The notes: generated by a model not told the origin, from the sequence alone. 64,000 bases of DNA from Methanosalsum zhilinae DSM 4017 (GCF_000217995.1 NC_015676.1:1595708-1659707), one strand, 5' to 3'. Positions 28,140 to 38,130 are shown, counted from the first letter of the stretch. A program made the numbers and translations.

Positions 28140-29180
28140 TCATCTTTTTCGTGTACGCATCATATACCGAAGCCTTTGCATATCATCCATCCCGTTGGAT
28201 CTCATCTTTCGTCCTGTATGATACAGGAATACATCATCAAGTGTGGGTTTTCTCAGACTTACAGATTCAATCTTGAAGTCCGATTTTTTGGATATCATGC
28301 CAAGTAATTCAGGAATAGCCTTTTCCCCTTCAGTAGCTGTGATCATAACAGTTAATCCGTCTTTAGAAACAGAGGACACCTGTGGAAGTGTTTTACAATA
28401 ATCAATAAGATCAGCAAGTCCGCTTGCCACGTCTTCAGATGCTGCCGTGAGTGTGATAATGTCTCCTCCAAGTTCTGATTTAAGTTCTGCAGGAGAACCC
28501 ATGGAAACTATTTTTCCTTTATCAATTATTGCGATCCTTTCACATAAATTGTCTGCCTCTTCCATGTAATGAGTGGTCAGAACCATTGTCACGTCCTCTT
28601 CAGCATTCAATTTTTTTATATAATCCCATATGTGGTTGCGTGTCTGGGGATCCAGGCCCAGTGTAGGTTCATCCAGAAACAGTATCTTAGGCCTGTGTAT
28701 TAAACCCCGCGCAATTTCAAGTCTGCGCATCATGCCGCCAGAGTATGTCTTTACGATTTCATCAGCCCTGTCATCAAGTTCTACCAGCTCAAGCAATTCT
28801 TTGATTCGCCTTTGCCGGGTCTGGCGGTCCATACCATAAAGCCTTCCATGAAGTTCGAGATTTTCCCTCCCTGTAAGCCTTTCATCCAGTGTTGTGTCCT
28901 GAAATACAACACCAATTGATCGGCGTACCTTTACAGGGTCCTTTTCTATAAAATAACCATATAACTCGGCAGTTCCTGATGTCGGCCTGAGCATAGTTGA
29001 TAGCATAGCTATCAATGTAGTCTTTCCGGCTCCGTTTGGACCCAGTAATCCAAACAGTTCACCTTTACTAATGCTGAGAGTAACGTTATCAACTGCAACC
29101 AATCCATTAAATTTTTTAGTAAGATTGGTTGCTTTTATCGCAATTGCTTCCACTTCATTCCCTTCCATATATGCTGACAA
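28140..29180 (-). CDS. ABC transporter ATP-binding protein (DrrA/CcmA-like export type)
   Basis: 346 residues: Walker A GPNGAGKT, signature YSGGMMRRLEIARG, Walker B ILFLDEPTLGLD, H-loop TTHYMEEAD, then about 110 residues of the C-terminal domain found in drug/daunorubicin-type exporters (KPTLDDVFLYHTGRKMR). The matching permease would be expected next to it but is not seen on either side, so it must be encoded elsewhere or be lost. It is not CcmA, given its length and tail. Confidence 0.9.
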   Translation of the reverse strand: MSAYMEGNEVEAIAIKATNLTKKFNGLVAVDNVTLSISKGELFGLLGPNGAGKTTLIAMLSTMLRPTSGTAELYGYFIEKDPVKVRRSIGVVFQDTTLDERLTGRENLELHGRLYGMDRQTRQRRIKELLELVELDDRADEIVKTYSGGMMRRLEIARGLIHRPKILFLDEPTLGLDPQTRNHIWDYIKKLNAEEDVTMVLTTHYMEEADNLCERIAIIDKGKIVSMGSPAELKSELGGDIITLTAASEDVASGLADLIDYCKTLPQVSSVSKDGLTVMITATEGEKAIPELLGMISKKSDFKIESVSLRKPTLDDVFLYHTGRKMRSNGMDDMQRLRYMMRTRKR

Positions 29181-29650
29181 TGAAATAATACTATTATTTT
29201 GTTACTGCTAATTATTTTTAAGGAATATATGATCATTTTATTTATCAAATGCTGCATAATTGGAATGGTTTTTTTTCGAAATGAATTAAATCTGAATACA
29301 TATATATTATCCATAATTATAATAAACTTTATATACATCATTTTATATACTTTCTGTTGCAGTGCGGCAAATTGTGGTACTGATTTTAAGTTTCTATTTG
29401 CTTTCAGCCATCCCAAACAAATGTGACTCCTGTCGCACTGTTTCCCTCCTTTTTTGACCAAAATGCCAGAATTATCAGACCCTGCACATAAATGTCATGT
29501 TTCAAAAACAGTTAGAAACCTGTACAACCAGAACTTATGCAATCGCAATATTTAACTATAGGACATGCATCATTATGGCAAAAACAATATTTTATAATAT
29601 GTAAAATATCTAATAACAAATCTAATAACAAGAAATAGCGAGGATTGATT
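29181..29650. other. 470-base region holding a candidate small RNA
   Basis: No convincing protein gene. The flanks are very AT-rich, while 29356-29450 is clearly richer in G and C and looks like a small RNA gene (listed separately). The last 100 bases before the DUF5350 gene hold AT-rich promoter-like sequence. Confidence 0.5.
29356..29455 (+). ncRNA. Candidate small RNA, about 100 nt
   Basis: A TATA box TTTATATAC (29328-29336) is placed to start transcription about 25 bases on, at 29356-29357. There the sequence begins with CAGTGCGGC (29360-29368), which pairs with GTCGCACTG (29432-29440) over nine pairs with one G-U. The closing stem is followed at once by TTTCCCTCC and a TTTTTT run (29450-29455), like an archaeal terminator. 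The interior is more GC-rich than the flanks. I do not recognise a known RNA family. It is not 5S, SRP or RNase P RNA. Confidence 0.55.
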
Positions 29651-29824
29651 ATGGGAAAAACCGGTAGCATTGAATGGGTTAGAGTAAAAGGTCGAAAGGG
29701 AAGAACCATTAAAGTGAAAAAGGCTGCACAATCAAAATCACATACTGCACCTGCACAGAGATATACATCATCAGGTTCAAAAAGAAGGTTCAAACAAAGG
29801 CCAGCTAAAGCACTTGTAAAGTGA
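29651..29824 (+). CDS. Small basic methanogen protein (DUF5350-like)
   Basis: 57 residues, strongly basic, starting [18 protein letters not shown] and ending in [14 protein letters not shown]. It has no cysteine and no membrane helix. It resembles the conserved methanogen family DUF5350. The charge suggests nucleic-acid or ribosome binding, but no function is known. A GAGG site precedes the ATG. It is monocistronic. Confidence 0.8.
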   Translation: MGKTGSIEWVRVKGRKGRTIKVKKAAQSKSHTAPAQRYTSSGSKRRFKQRPAKALVK

Positions 29825-30097
29825 GCGAAAGCTCATTTTAAAATTATTACATTTTTTATACATACCTGCTTTACTAAAATACAGGTCTTTCAAATTTGAT
29901 CTTTTCTTTGATGATTCTGATATTGAAATATATTTCAATCTCCTCATTATCTTGCTCCTGATTTATATGGATCTGACAGCCAAATCGATAGTAAAAAGCC
30001 AGAAAAAAAACGTTAGTTTTATATAGAACTACAAACATGTGAAAACCATCCTGTAACAGGATTATCTAAATTATATTCAATAGGAGGCTTAAGAAAT

Positions 30098-31759
30098 ATG
30101 GCAGGACAAATGAGTGGACAACCAATATTCATATTAAATGAGAGCAGTAAAAGAACAAGAGGACGAGATGCACAGAGCAATAACATAATGGCTGCAAAAG
30201 CTGTTGCTGAGGCAGTACGCACAACCCTTGGTCCAAAAGGTATGGACAAAATGCTTGTGGATTCACTTGGTGATGTGGTAATTACAAACGATGGTGCAAC
30301 CATTCTCAAAGAAATGGACATTGAACATCCTGCAGCAAAGATGATCGTTGAAGTATCCAAAACCCAGGATGATGAAGTGGGTGATGGAACAACAACAGCT
30401 GCAGTAATCGCAGGTGAACTTCTCAAGAAAGCGGAAGATATGATCAACCAGGATGTGCATCCAACAATAATCGCATCTGGATTCAGAATGGCAGCTGAGA
30501 AATCAGGTGAAATACTGGACACTATCGCAAAAGGCATTACCTCAGAAGACGAGGCTCAGCTGATCAATATTGCAGGTACCGCAATGACCGGAAAAGGTGC
30601 TGAAGCAAATAAAGAAGTCCTTGGCAAGATTGCAGTAGATGCTGTCAGAAGTGTTGCAGAAAAAGGTGACACCAGAACTGTTGACATGGACAATATCAAA
30701 ATAGAGAAAAAGGTCGGTGGCCGTGTTGAAGATTCTGAAATGATCGAAGGCATGATCATTGATAAAGAGCGTGTACACACAAACATGCCAAAGAAGGTCC
30801 AGGACGCAAAGATCGCATTATTAAACAGTGCAATCGAACTTAAAGAGACCGAAGTTGACGCAGAAATCTCAATAACATCTCCTGATCAGCTACAATCCTT
30901 CCTTGACCAGGAAGAAAAGATGCTAAAGGATCTGGTCTCAAAGATTACCGGAAGCGGTGCAAATGTTGTATTCTGCCAGAAGGGCATTGATGATATGGCC
31001 CAGCATTTCCTTGCAAAAGCAGGTATTCTTGCAGTAAGAAGAGTTAAGAAGAGTGACATGGAAAAGCTTTCACGAGCAACCGGCGGAAGTCTGATCACCA
31101 ACCTTGATGAGATCTCTGAAAAAGACCTTGGTTCAGCAAACTTTGTTGAAGAGCGCAAGGTTGGCGGAGATGACATGATATTTGTAACAGGCTGCGATAA
31201 TCCAAAGGCAGTCTCCATCCTGCTTCGCGGAGGTACTGAACATGTTGTCGACAGTGTCGAAAGAGCACTCAACGATGCCCTGAGAGTAGTAGGTGTAGCA
31301 ATTGAAGATGAAAAGCTTGTAGCTGGTGGCGGATCACCAGAAGTTCAGGTTGCACTTGAACTGCAGGATTATGCATCATCCCTTAGTGGAAGAGAGCAGC
31401 TGGCTGTGAAGGCATTTGCAGAAGCACTTGAAGTGATTCCAAGAACACTTGCAGAGAATGCAGGACTTGACCCAATCGACACCCTTGTAGAACTTCGCTC
31501 CCATCATGAAAATGGAGAGAACACTGCAGGACTGGATGTATATACCGGAGATGTAGTAGATATGTGGGAAAGAGGAGTTGTCGAGCCTCTCAGAATCAAG
31601 ACACAGGCAATAAATGCCGCAGCTGAAGCAGCTGTAATGATTCTAAGAATTGATGATGTAATCGCATCCAACAAAGCTCCAGAACCACCTGAAGGTGCCG
31701 GCGGAATGGGCGGCATGGGTGGAATGGGAGGAATGGGCGGCATGCCCCCTATGATGTAA
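30098..31759 (+). CDS. thsA: Thermosome subunit (group II chaperonin)
   Basis: ATP-driven folding chamber, homologous to CCT. It has 553 residues: equatorial [11 protein letters not shown] and GDGTTTAAV nucleotide-binding motifs, a central apical domain, and C-terminal GGMGG repeats (about 535-550) that line the cavity. A strong GGAGG lies ahead of the ATG. A GC-rich terminator follows the gene. Confidence 0.97.
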   Translation: MAGQMSGQPIFILNESSKRTRGRDAQSNNIMAAKAVAEAVRTTLGPKGMDKMLVDSLGDVVITNDGATILKEMDIEHPAAKMIVEVSKTQDDEVGDGTTTAAVIAGELLKKAEDMINQDVHPTIIASGFRMAAEKSGEILDTIAKGITSEDEAQLINIAGTAMTGKGAEANKEVLGKIAVDAVRSVAEKGDTRTVDMDNIKIEKKVGGRVEDSEMIEGMIIDKERVHTNMPKKVQDAKIALLNSAIELKETEVDAEISITSPDQLQSFLDQEEKMLKDLVSKITGSGANVVFCQKGIDDMAQHFLAKAGILAVRRVKKSDMEKLSRATGGSLITNLDEISEKDLGSANFVEERKVGGDDMIFVTGCDNPKAVSILLRGGTEHVVDSVERALNDALRVVGVAIEDEKLVAGGGSPEVQVALELQDYASSLSGREQLAVKAFAEALEVIPRTLAENAGLDPIDTLVELRSHHENGENTAGLDVYTGDVVDMWERGVVEPLRIKTQAINAAAEAAVMILRIDDVIASNKAPEPPEGAGGMGGMGGMGGMGGMPPMM

Positions 31760-31788
31760 ATTCCCCCAAATATCAAAACTATGGAAAG

Positions 31789-31807
31789 GCAGGCCCGGTG
31801 GGCCTGC
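31789..31807 (+). terminator. Terminator hairpin after the thermosome gene
   Basis: GCAGGCCC (31789-31796) and GGGCCTGC (31800-31807) form a perfect eight-pair GC-rich stem with a three-base loop, followed shortly by a T-rich stretch (CTATTTTTC). It sits between convergent thermosome and orc1/cdc6 genes and may serve both. Confidence 0.75.
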
Positions 31808-31862
31808 AAACACTATTTTTCATTGACAAAATTGATCAATTTCAAAATAAGAATCAAAGTAC

Positions 31863-32978
31863 CTATTTTTCAATACACTTTAAAACATCTGCAGATGGGT
31901 AGCGAGATCTGATGAACCTTGTTCTGCCACGATTGCCTTTTCCTGAAAAATTCGTATCAACATACTGAAGCGAATCCAGTTTATTGATTATCTCATAGAA
32001 ACGAGTATATCCAAGCCCGGTCTTTTCATGGAACAGACTGTACAGCTCTCCAGCCGGAGTTTGGTCTTTTTGTGATACCATCCCAAGTAACAATTTCTCT
32101 TCAGATGTAAGTGACCTGATATTTCTGCAAAGATGAACAAGCCGGGATTTTTCATAGGCCTGTTTCACGTCTTCAATAATAATTTTTCGATCTGCCCTTC
32201 TCTCAGCATTTAGACCTGCTCTTTTGAGCAGATCGATTCCAATTCGAAGATCACCTGTGTCATCAACATATTGAACAATGAGGTCTCTTACCTCATCAGA
32301 TACCACATTCTCAAAAAAGGCATAGTTAATTCTGTTTGAAATTATATCCTGAAGTTCTTCAAAATTGTATCTTGGGAAATAGATTTCTTCCGGAAGAAAA
32401 ACCGAACTTACTTTCTGATCAAACTGGTAAAGTTTTCCTGTTTCACTGATAATAACAACAACCCCGATCCGGGCTCCAGGATACTGCTCATGAGCTCTTA
32501 GAAGCGAATACATCAGATGATCAGCATGTCCTTCATAGAAAAGATAATTAATGTCGTCAAGGGCTACAATTAGTGTTTTTTCATCCTGAACAAGTTTATC
32601 CATGATTTTTTCAAATAATTTCCTGAAAGAGACACCTGATGCTGGAGGAGATATCTGAAATACATTTTTAAATATTCTTGATGCAACTGCGAATCTGGTG
32701 GAATCGATCTGGCAATTTACCTTGACAAAAAATATGTTATTTGTATGCTCCTTCATTTCATTAAATATCTTTAATGCAGCAGTTGTCTTACCCGTGCCCG
32801 GCGGCCCACTCAAAAGGCAATTTACCGGCCTGATATTTCTGGCAGCAGGCATCAGGCTGTATCCCAGTGACTGTAGCTGAGTATCACGGTGTGCAAATTT
32901 TTCCGGGATGTGATCTATTTCAAGTATTTCAGGATTCCTGAATATTGTTTCGTCCCAGAGAAGAATATCTTTACCCAT
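31863..32978 (-). CDS. Orc1/Cdc6 replication initiator
   Basis: AAA+ origin-binding and helicase-loading protein. It has 371 residues: Walker A GPPGTGKTT, Walker B LIVALDDINYL, sensor regions, and a C-terminal winged helix (TSEEKLLLGMVSQ, GYTRFYEIINKLDSL) that contacts ORB sequences. Archaea often have several Orc1/Cdc6 paralogues, and which one this is cannot be told. No ORB cluster is seen beside it. Confidence 0.93.
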   Translation of the reverse strand: MGKDILLWDETIFRNPEILEIDHIPEKFAHRDTQLQSLGYSLMPAARNIRPVNCLLSGPPGTGKTTAALKIFNEMKEHTNNIFFVKVNCQIDSTRFAVASRIFKNVFQISPPASGVSFRKLFEKIMDKLVQDEKTLIVALDDINYLFYEGHADHLMYSLLRAHEQYPGARIGVVVIISETGKLYQFDQKVSSVFLPEEIYFPRYNFEELQDIISNRINYAFFENVVSDEVRDLIVQYVDDTGDLRIGIDLLKRAGLNAERRADRKIIIEDVKQAYEKSRLVHLCRNIRSLTSEEKLLLGMVSQKDQTPAGELYSLFHEKTGLGYTRFYEIINKLDSLQYVDTNFSGKGNRGRTRFIRSRYPSADVLKCIEK

Positions 32979-33009
32979 ATAATGTAGCTCCTCAAGTGAA
33001 TACTAATTC

Positions 33010-33858
33010 CTATTTATCAGATTGGCAGGAATCTATATTCACTGATTGATTATAAATTTTTTTATTATGTAATTCTTTACTATTATAGCTGCGAGGATCT
33101 ATCCTGTAAACATTTGAAAACACACTCATACAACTTTGTGAAACAAAGCCAACAAGACATAGACCCGTTCTAACAGATGCTTCTATTCCACTGTCAAAAG
33201 GTGCTGATTTTGTGGCAATTAGAGGAATTCCTGCACGAGAAGCTTTCATTACCATTCCTGCAGATTGCCTCCCTGTTGAGAAAAGATAGACCTTTGAGAG
33301 GTCAATGTTTTTAATAAATGCATGACCCACTACTTTATCTATCGCATTGTGTCTTCCAATATCCACAGATTGTGCAACCACCTTCCCTTTACTATCTATC
33401 AATGCAGCAAGATGAGTTCCTTTTGTAAGGCGATATATATCAGATTCCAGATAGTTCAGTCCTGAGAAGATTGCTTCATGAGTGAATATCTCACTCGAAT
33501 TAACAGATATTTCTTCATTAAGGTTCCATTTAACACCAATGCATCCTGATGAGCGAAGTTCCTTCCATAGTTCAAGATCGTCTTCACTGGTAACCTGAAT
33601 TTCAATTTCCATTCCATTTAGTGATATATCAGTGATCTCATCAAAAGAAGCAATTCCTTCACAGACAACATATCCAACGCCCAGCTCTCTTAGCTGGGAC
33701 GGGGATGCAATAAGAGACGCAATATTTACATTGTTCACTTTCAGATCAAATGAAGACTCCTTTGCAACCAGATATTCTGCTGCAGATATAGAACCATTTC
33801 TTTTGATATCAAGAGAACTGAATCTGGTTGCGTATACATCAATTTCTTTCTGGTCCAT
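33010..33858 (-). CDS. fdhD: FdhD-like sulfurtransferase
   Basis: FdhD carries sulfur from a cysteine desulfurase to the molybdenum/tungsten bis-MGD cofactor of formate dehydrogenase-type enzymes. It has 282 residues. DIGRHNAIDKVVG, FSTGRQSAGMVMKASRAGIPLIATKSAP and the C-terminal GFVSQSCMSVF match the family. The flexible-loop CxxC seen in E. coli FdhD is not present; the matching stretch reads RSSGCIGV with one Cys. A cysteine desulfurase is encoded just upstream on the same strand, a likely sulfur donor. Confidence 0.88.
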   Translation of the reverse strand: MDQKEIDVYATRFSSLDIKRNGSISAAEYLVAKESSFDLKVNNVNIASLIASPSQLRELGVGYVVCEGIASFDEITDISLNGMEIEIQVTSEDDLELWKELRSSGCIGVKWNLNEEISVNSSEIFTHEAIFSGLNYLESDIYRLTKGTHLAALIDSKGKVVAQSVDIGRHNAIDKVVGHAFIKNIDLSKVYLFSTGRQSAGMVMKASRAGIPLIATKSAPFDSGIEASVRTGLCLVGFVSQSCMSVFSNVYRIDPRSYNSKELHNKKIYNQSVNIDSCQSDK

Positions 33859-33963
33859 TTATTCTCACTAATATAATTATTCCAAAGACATTTAGCTCAA
33901 TTGCCTTTACCTCATATTTACTCATATACAATCCATATACATTCATACTATCGAGAGCCAGTA

Positions 33964-34494
33964 TTACTTTTCGGTCACAAAATCAAAATTCCAAAGTTCA
34001 ATTCCTTTGATGCCCTTTTGTAATATATGCTCCATTTCATGATCCATATTATAAGCAGGAGAACCAGTAAACTGTACAGTATTCTGCATTAGTTCCCTGA
34101 TTATTATTTTCTTATTATAGGGATTGACAGTAGCAAGAAATACACGGGAAGCGGTTACCTCTATATGATAAGGCCTTTTTACAGCTACCCTTTGATCTTT
34201 GCGTCCACATTTCTCCAGCCTGGTTACACTCCCTTCCCTTTTACATATTTCAGGGTCAATGAACAGATATATCTCTTCTTCTGTGTAACCTTCCTTTCTT
34301 TTATCATCGTAAACGGTAGTAACCTTTTTAACTGAGACAGAGGAAGCCGTATCTGTAGAATAGCTCCAGGAACCACCATTTTTTAATGAGAATAGGAAGG
34401 GGATAAAATAAGAAGTATCTATATCAAAACTTTCCAGCACTCTTTTTTCTCTTTCAGAATACAGGAATATGTTCCTGAGGTCATCCATTTCCAT
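33964..34494 (-). CDS. Peptide deformylase-like protein with altered metal site
   Basis: 176 residues. The C-terminal two thirds has the order of peptide deformylase motifs: LFIDPEICKREGSV (residues about 77-90) resembles the INPEI...EGCLS stretch, VKRPYHIEV (105-113) the VxRPxxIxV strand, and HEMEH (152-156) is the HExxH metal helix. The metal-binding cysteine of EGC is serine here, and the N-terminal GxGxAAxQ motif is missing. The fold is therefore likely but deformylase activity is doubtful. Archaea do not formylate initiator Met-tRNA. It lies between fdhD and a cysteine desulfurase gene. Confidence 0.55.
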   Translation of the reverse strand: MEMDDLRNIFLYSEREKRVLESFDIDTSYFIPFLFSLKNGGSWSYSTDTASSVSVKKVTTVYDDKRKEGYTEEEIYLFIDPEICKREGSVTRLEKCGRKDQRVAVKRPYHIEVTASRVFLATVNPYNKKIIIRELMQNTVQFTGSPAYNMDHEMEHILQKGIKGIELWNFDFVTEK

Positions 34495-34508
34495 AATTAA
34501 CCTTCATT

Positions 34509-35690
34509 TTATGATACAAGAGATGTGATCTGACCTACAGCATCTGCAAATATGTCCACCTCTTTTACAGTATTATATAGCCCAAATGATGCTCTCACAG
34601 CCCCATCCAGTTTCAAAAACTCAATAGCAGGCATTGCACAATGATAGCCACTTCTGACACAGATACGTTTTGTTTCATCCATGATCATTGCAACATCATG
34701 TGAGTTCATGCCAGATATACTAAACGGAATCACACCAGCTCTGTTATCAGGCCCGTATATTTCCACCATCGGTATTTCTGAAAGTCTTGAAATAGCATAT
34801 TCTGTAAGTTCATTTTCATGTTTTTCAATATTCTTAATCCCTATGTCCTGTATATATTCAATTGATCTTCCAAGTCCGATCACACCAGGAATATTTGGAG
34901 TTCCAGCTTCAAATCTGCCAGGGAAAGGTTCCAGTTCAAAAGAATCAATTCCAACACCGTGTACAGTTCCTCCTCCCAGATATACGGGTTCAAGATCATC
35001 AGGATCTTTTATGTACATAACACCTGTTCCCTGAGGACCAAGAAGTCCCTTGTGCCCAGAAGTTGCAAAAAAATCACAATTAAGAGCCGAAAGGTCCACT
35101 GTCATATGCCCTGCTGACTGGGCACCGTCAACCAGCACCTGAATATCATTTCTATGTGCGATCCGGATTATTGATTCAATGTCCTGAATTGATCCAAATA
35201 CATTTGAAACATGGCTGATAGCTATCAATCTTGTATTATCGTTTATGGCTCCTTCTATATCGACAGGATCAATGATACCTCTGCTATCAGGCTCAATTAC
35301 ATCAACAAAAATACCATAACGCTTCAGATTAAGCCATGGAATAAAGTTTGAATGGTGCTCTATAAGAGTTGTTATTATATGGTCACCAGCATGCCATTCC
35401 ATCCCTTTTGCAACCATGTTGATCCCTTCAGTCGTGTTTTTTGTAAATATGATCTTTGAATGATCTGCATTGAGAAATGATGCCACCTTCTCCCGGGACT
35501 CTTCATAATGATTGGTTGTTTCTCTGGCAAGACGGTGAGCTCCCCTGCCATAGTTTCCTGCAAATCTATAGAAATAATCATTCATCGCTGCCACAACCTG
35601 AACAGGTGTCTGGGTGGTGGCAGCACTATCAAGGTATATGACATCTTTTAGAACCGGAAAATCTTCTCGAATAGAAGTCACATCATACAT
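34509..35690 (-). CDS. Cysteine desulfurase (SufS/NifS class)
   Basis: PLP enzyme that removes sulfur from cysteine as an enzyme persulfide. It has 393 residues. The PLP lysine lies in TSGHKGLLGPQGTG. The persulfide cysteine is in RSGYHCAMPA, the short-loop SufS/CsdA type. The stretch LDSAATTQTPVQV is at the N-terminus. Just downstream come the deformylase-like gene and fdhD, which fits sulfur supply to FdhD. Confidence 0.95.
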   Translation of the reverse strand: MYDVTSIREDFPVLKDVIYLDSAATTQTPVQVVAAMNDYFYRFAGNYGRGAHRLARETTNHYEESREKVASFLNADHSKIIFTKNTTEGINMVAKGMEWHAGDHIITTLIEHHSNFIPWLNLKRYGIFVDVIEPDSRGIIDPVDIEGAINDNTRLIAISHVSNVFGSIQDIESIIRIAHRNDIQVLVDGAQSAGHMTVDLSALNCDFFATSGHKGLLGPQGTGVMYIKDPDDLEPVYLGGGTVHGVGIDSFELEPFPGRFEAGTPNIPGVIGLGRSIEYIQDIGIKNIEKHENELTEYAISRLSEIPMVEIYGPDNRAGVIPFSISGMNSHDVAMIMDETKRICVRSGYHCAMPAIEFLKLDGAVRASFGLYNTVKEVDIFADAVGQITSLVS

Positions 35691-35832
35691 GATTTTTTCA
35701 ATGTGGTTTTTACAGAAATAGATTGTGGAAAACTTTGCAGTAAGGTAATGTCTTTTATTTGTCCATACGACATATCATGCCAATTCATGCTTGTGCAAAA
35801 TTCAACGATAATTCTGAAAAAGATTATACAGG

Positions 35833-35994
35833 TTATTTAGCCTGCATTCCCCCATTAACAAATCTGTAAACCTCAAGTTCATCTTTTTTCATTGAGGATT
35901 CTTTCGGTTTTGTTACTGTAATGGTGATGCTGCATTTATTGCTGCATGCATCTTCTCTGATTTTTTTAGATCTATTTATAGTGCATATCATCAT
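35833..35994 (-). CDS. Small hypothetical protein with cysteines (53 aa)
   Basis: 53 codons starting MMICTINRSKKI. It has three cysteines near the N-terminus (C4, C17, C21; the last two as CSNKC) and a short beta-type C-terminal half (ELEVYRFVNGGM). A GGAGG site with six-base spacing sits before the ATG, which is strong support for translation. It lies upstream of the cysteine desulfurase on the same strand, with a 142-base gap. No family recognised. Confidence 0.65.
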   Translation of the reverse strand: MMICTINRSKKIREDACSNKCSITITVTKPKESSMKKDELEVYRFVNGGMQAK

Positions 35995-36187
35995 CTATTG
36001 CCTCCTATCTCTTCAAATTCTCTCCAGAGGAGAATATTTCTATACATAAACCGTCAGTCCCCTTCCCTCTCACTGCCGGTAAACTATATATTAAGTTTTC
36101 ATAACTATTTATAACTTTTGGATAGCTGATGATTAATTCTTTTATGGTTTGAAAAATAATAATACGCATTAGAACATTTCACTATTT

Positions 36188-37462
36188 ATGTCTCACATAA
36201 CCATAGACCCATCTCTTACATACACAAGCGGTACCCAGAGAGTGTTTGATGAAAAAAGAACGCTTGAAATTATAGAGAAGGACTTAAAAAGGATTGGAGT
36301 TACAAGAATCGCAAATATAACCGATCTTGATCGAATAGGTATCCCGGTATACTCTGCGATACGTCCAGGTGCTGCCAGTGGTGCGATCTCCATTTATTCT
36401 GGTAAAGGTTTTACTCATAATCAAGCCCGGATATCTGCAATGATGGAAAGTTTTGAGCGCTGCCTTGCCGAAAGGGCGTCTGAGAACGCAAATATCCAGG
36501 ATGATGCTGACCTGATCAACTTTATTGATACCTATGAAAATGTAGTTCAGGAAAAGGTAGCATTAGATCCATTAAATCTCCTTCTACCTGAACCAATTAA
36601 TCCTGAAAATCTTATTGAATGGACCCAGGGTTTTGATCTATTAAACGATCAGGATTGCTATGTTCCTTCAAATGCAGTATATCATCCATATAATCCACCT
36701 GGCAGATCGCATAAACTATTCAGAAGTAACACTAACGGACTGGCGGCCGGAAATGTAATAGAAGAAGCGGTTCTTCACGGAATTCTGGAAGTTATAGAAA
36801 GGGATGCACTAAGCATTGCTGAATTTAATAGAAATCCTGGAAAGGAGATTATACTAACTCCTGGTGATGGGATAAATTATGAACTTATACAGATGTTCCA
36901 TAAAGCAGGGGTGGATATTAAAATATGGTTACTTCCACACGATACAGGCATTCCAACAGTTGTAGCAGCAACAGATGATGTTCATCTGAAAGATCCTGCA
37001 ATGCTTGTAATGGGTGCAGGCTCCCATCTTAAGCCAGAAATTGCAATTAGGAGAGCACTTTCAGAAGCTGCACAGTCAAGGCTGGTTCAAATACATGGTG
37101 CCCGTGAAGATACAGATAGAGAAAGGTTTGTTCGCCAGATCGGTTATGAACGTATCAAGCGCATGAACAAATACTGGTATGTAGACGGAGATACTATAAC
37201 AACTGAAGATATTCAGGATCTTTCAGGAAATTCCCCTGCAGACAATATATATACATTGGTCAAAGAATTGGAGGGACTTACAGATAGCATAGTAATAACA
37301 GATCTATCAAGAAAAAGCATCAATGTACCTGTTGTCAGGGTAATAATTCCTGGCTTTGAACAATATACCCTGGATCGGGAAAGAGTTGGAAAAAGGATGA
37401 AAACCGGTAAGAAACGCCGCCTTTCCAGAGAAGAGCGTCCATGGAGACAGAGACGAAAATGA
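36188..37462 (+). CDS. ycaO: YcaO-type protein, McrA thioamidation
   Basis: YcaO enzymes use ATP to activate a peptide backbone amide. In methanogens YcaO with TfuA installs thioglycine in McrA, the methyl-CoM reductase alpha subunit. It has 424 residues: SGKGFTHNQARISAMMESFER and NTNGLAAGNVIEEAVLHGILEVIERDALS are the YcaO ATP-binding glutamate-rich helices. The C-terminus ends in a very basic tail (KKRRLSREERPWRQRRK). It overlaps tfuA (ATGA). The McrA role is from the family and the pairing. Confidence 0.92.
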   Translation: MSHITIDPSLTYTSGTQRVFDEKRTLEIIEKDLKRIGVTRIANITDLDRIGIPVYSAIRPGAASGAISIYSGKGFTHNQARISAMMESFERCLAERASENANIQDDADLINFIDTYENVVQEKVALDPLNLLLPEPINPENLIEWTQGFDLLNDQDCYVPSNAVYHPYNPPGRSHKLFRSNTNGLAAGNVIEEAVLHGILEVIERDALSIAEFNRNPGKEIILTPGDGINYELIQMFHKAGVDIKIWLLPHDTGIPTVVAATDDVHLKDPAMLVMGAGSHLKPEIAIRRALSEAAQSRLVQIHGAREDTDRERFVRQIGYERIKRMNKYWYVDGDTITTEDIQDLSGNSPADNIYTLVKELEGLTDSIVITDLSRKSINVPVVRVIIPGFEQYTLDRERVGKRMKTGKKRRLSREERPWRQRRK

Positions 37463-38130
37463 ATGACAATAGCCCAAAGATTGTTGTATTTACAGGAACC
37501 AGTATATCCCATTCAGATGCAGGTGAAATACTGGAAGCGGTTTACATGCCACCAGTGCAGAGATGTGATGTTGAAAGATCCGTAAAGGCAGGATACAATA
37601 TTATCGGTATCATAGACGGAACTTTCTTTAACAGAACTGCAGTTGCTCACCGTGAGATCATAAAAGCAATTCGTAATGGTGTTATTGTCATAGGAGGTGC
37701 AAGTATGGGTGCTCTGAGGGCTTCAGAACTGGATACGTATGGTATGATCGGTACTGGTAAGATATATGAATGGTACCGTAATGGAGTACTTGACGCAGAC
37801 GATGAGGTTGCTGTAGCAACAAACCCTGATACCTATGAAGCAGTCTCTTCCCCGATGGTCAATATCAGACAGACCCTCCTGCATGCCTGTGAAAAACAGA
37901 TTATCGATGATTCTATCAAAGAGATTCTTATTCAGATAGGAAAACAAATGCATTATACATATCGCAGCTATATGGGGATTATGAGAAAAGCAGCAGACGA
38001 GGAGATTATATCTGCAGATCTTGCAGAGGATCTACTTGAATTCTGTATTAACAATGAAGTGGATATTAAAAGAAAAGATGCATTGAAAGTGCTTGAAAGG
38101 ATAAAGGAAATTGCAGGACATGAACAGTAG
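37459..38130 (+). CDS. tfuA: TfuA-like partner of YcaO
   Basis: About 223 residues. PKIVVFTGTSISHSDA, VYMPPVQRCDVERS and GVIVIGGASMGALRASEL are typical of TfuA. It probably delivers sulfide or the sulfur donor to YcaO for thioamide formation. The ATG at 37459 overlaps the ycaO stop as ATGA. An ATG at 37441 is also in frame and cannot be excluded. Confidence 0.9.
   Translation: MNDNSPKIVVFTGTSISHSDAGEILEAVYMPPVQRCDVERSVKAGYNIIGIIDGTFFNRTAVAHREIIKAIRNGVIVIGGASMGALRASELDTYGMIGTGKIYEWYRNGVLDADDEVAVATNPDTYEAVSSPMVNIRQTLLHACEKQIIDDSIKEILIQIGKQMHYTYRSYMGIMRKAADEEIISADLAEDLLEFCINNEVDIKRKDALKVLERIKEIAGHEQ

Noticed and set aside
28140-29180. ABC ATPase as CcmA of the cytochrome c maturation system
   Set aside because: Too long, carries the C-terminal domain of drug-type exporters, and is 17 kb from ccmE.
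31863-33009. Replication origin directly beside orc1/cdc6
   Set aside because: No ORB-like box found in the short gaps on either side.
36010-36040. Palindromic stretch around CTCTCCAGAGGAGA as an ORB
   Set aside because: Lacks the TTCCAGTGGAA dyad and the G-string.
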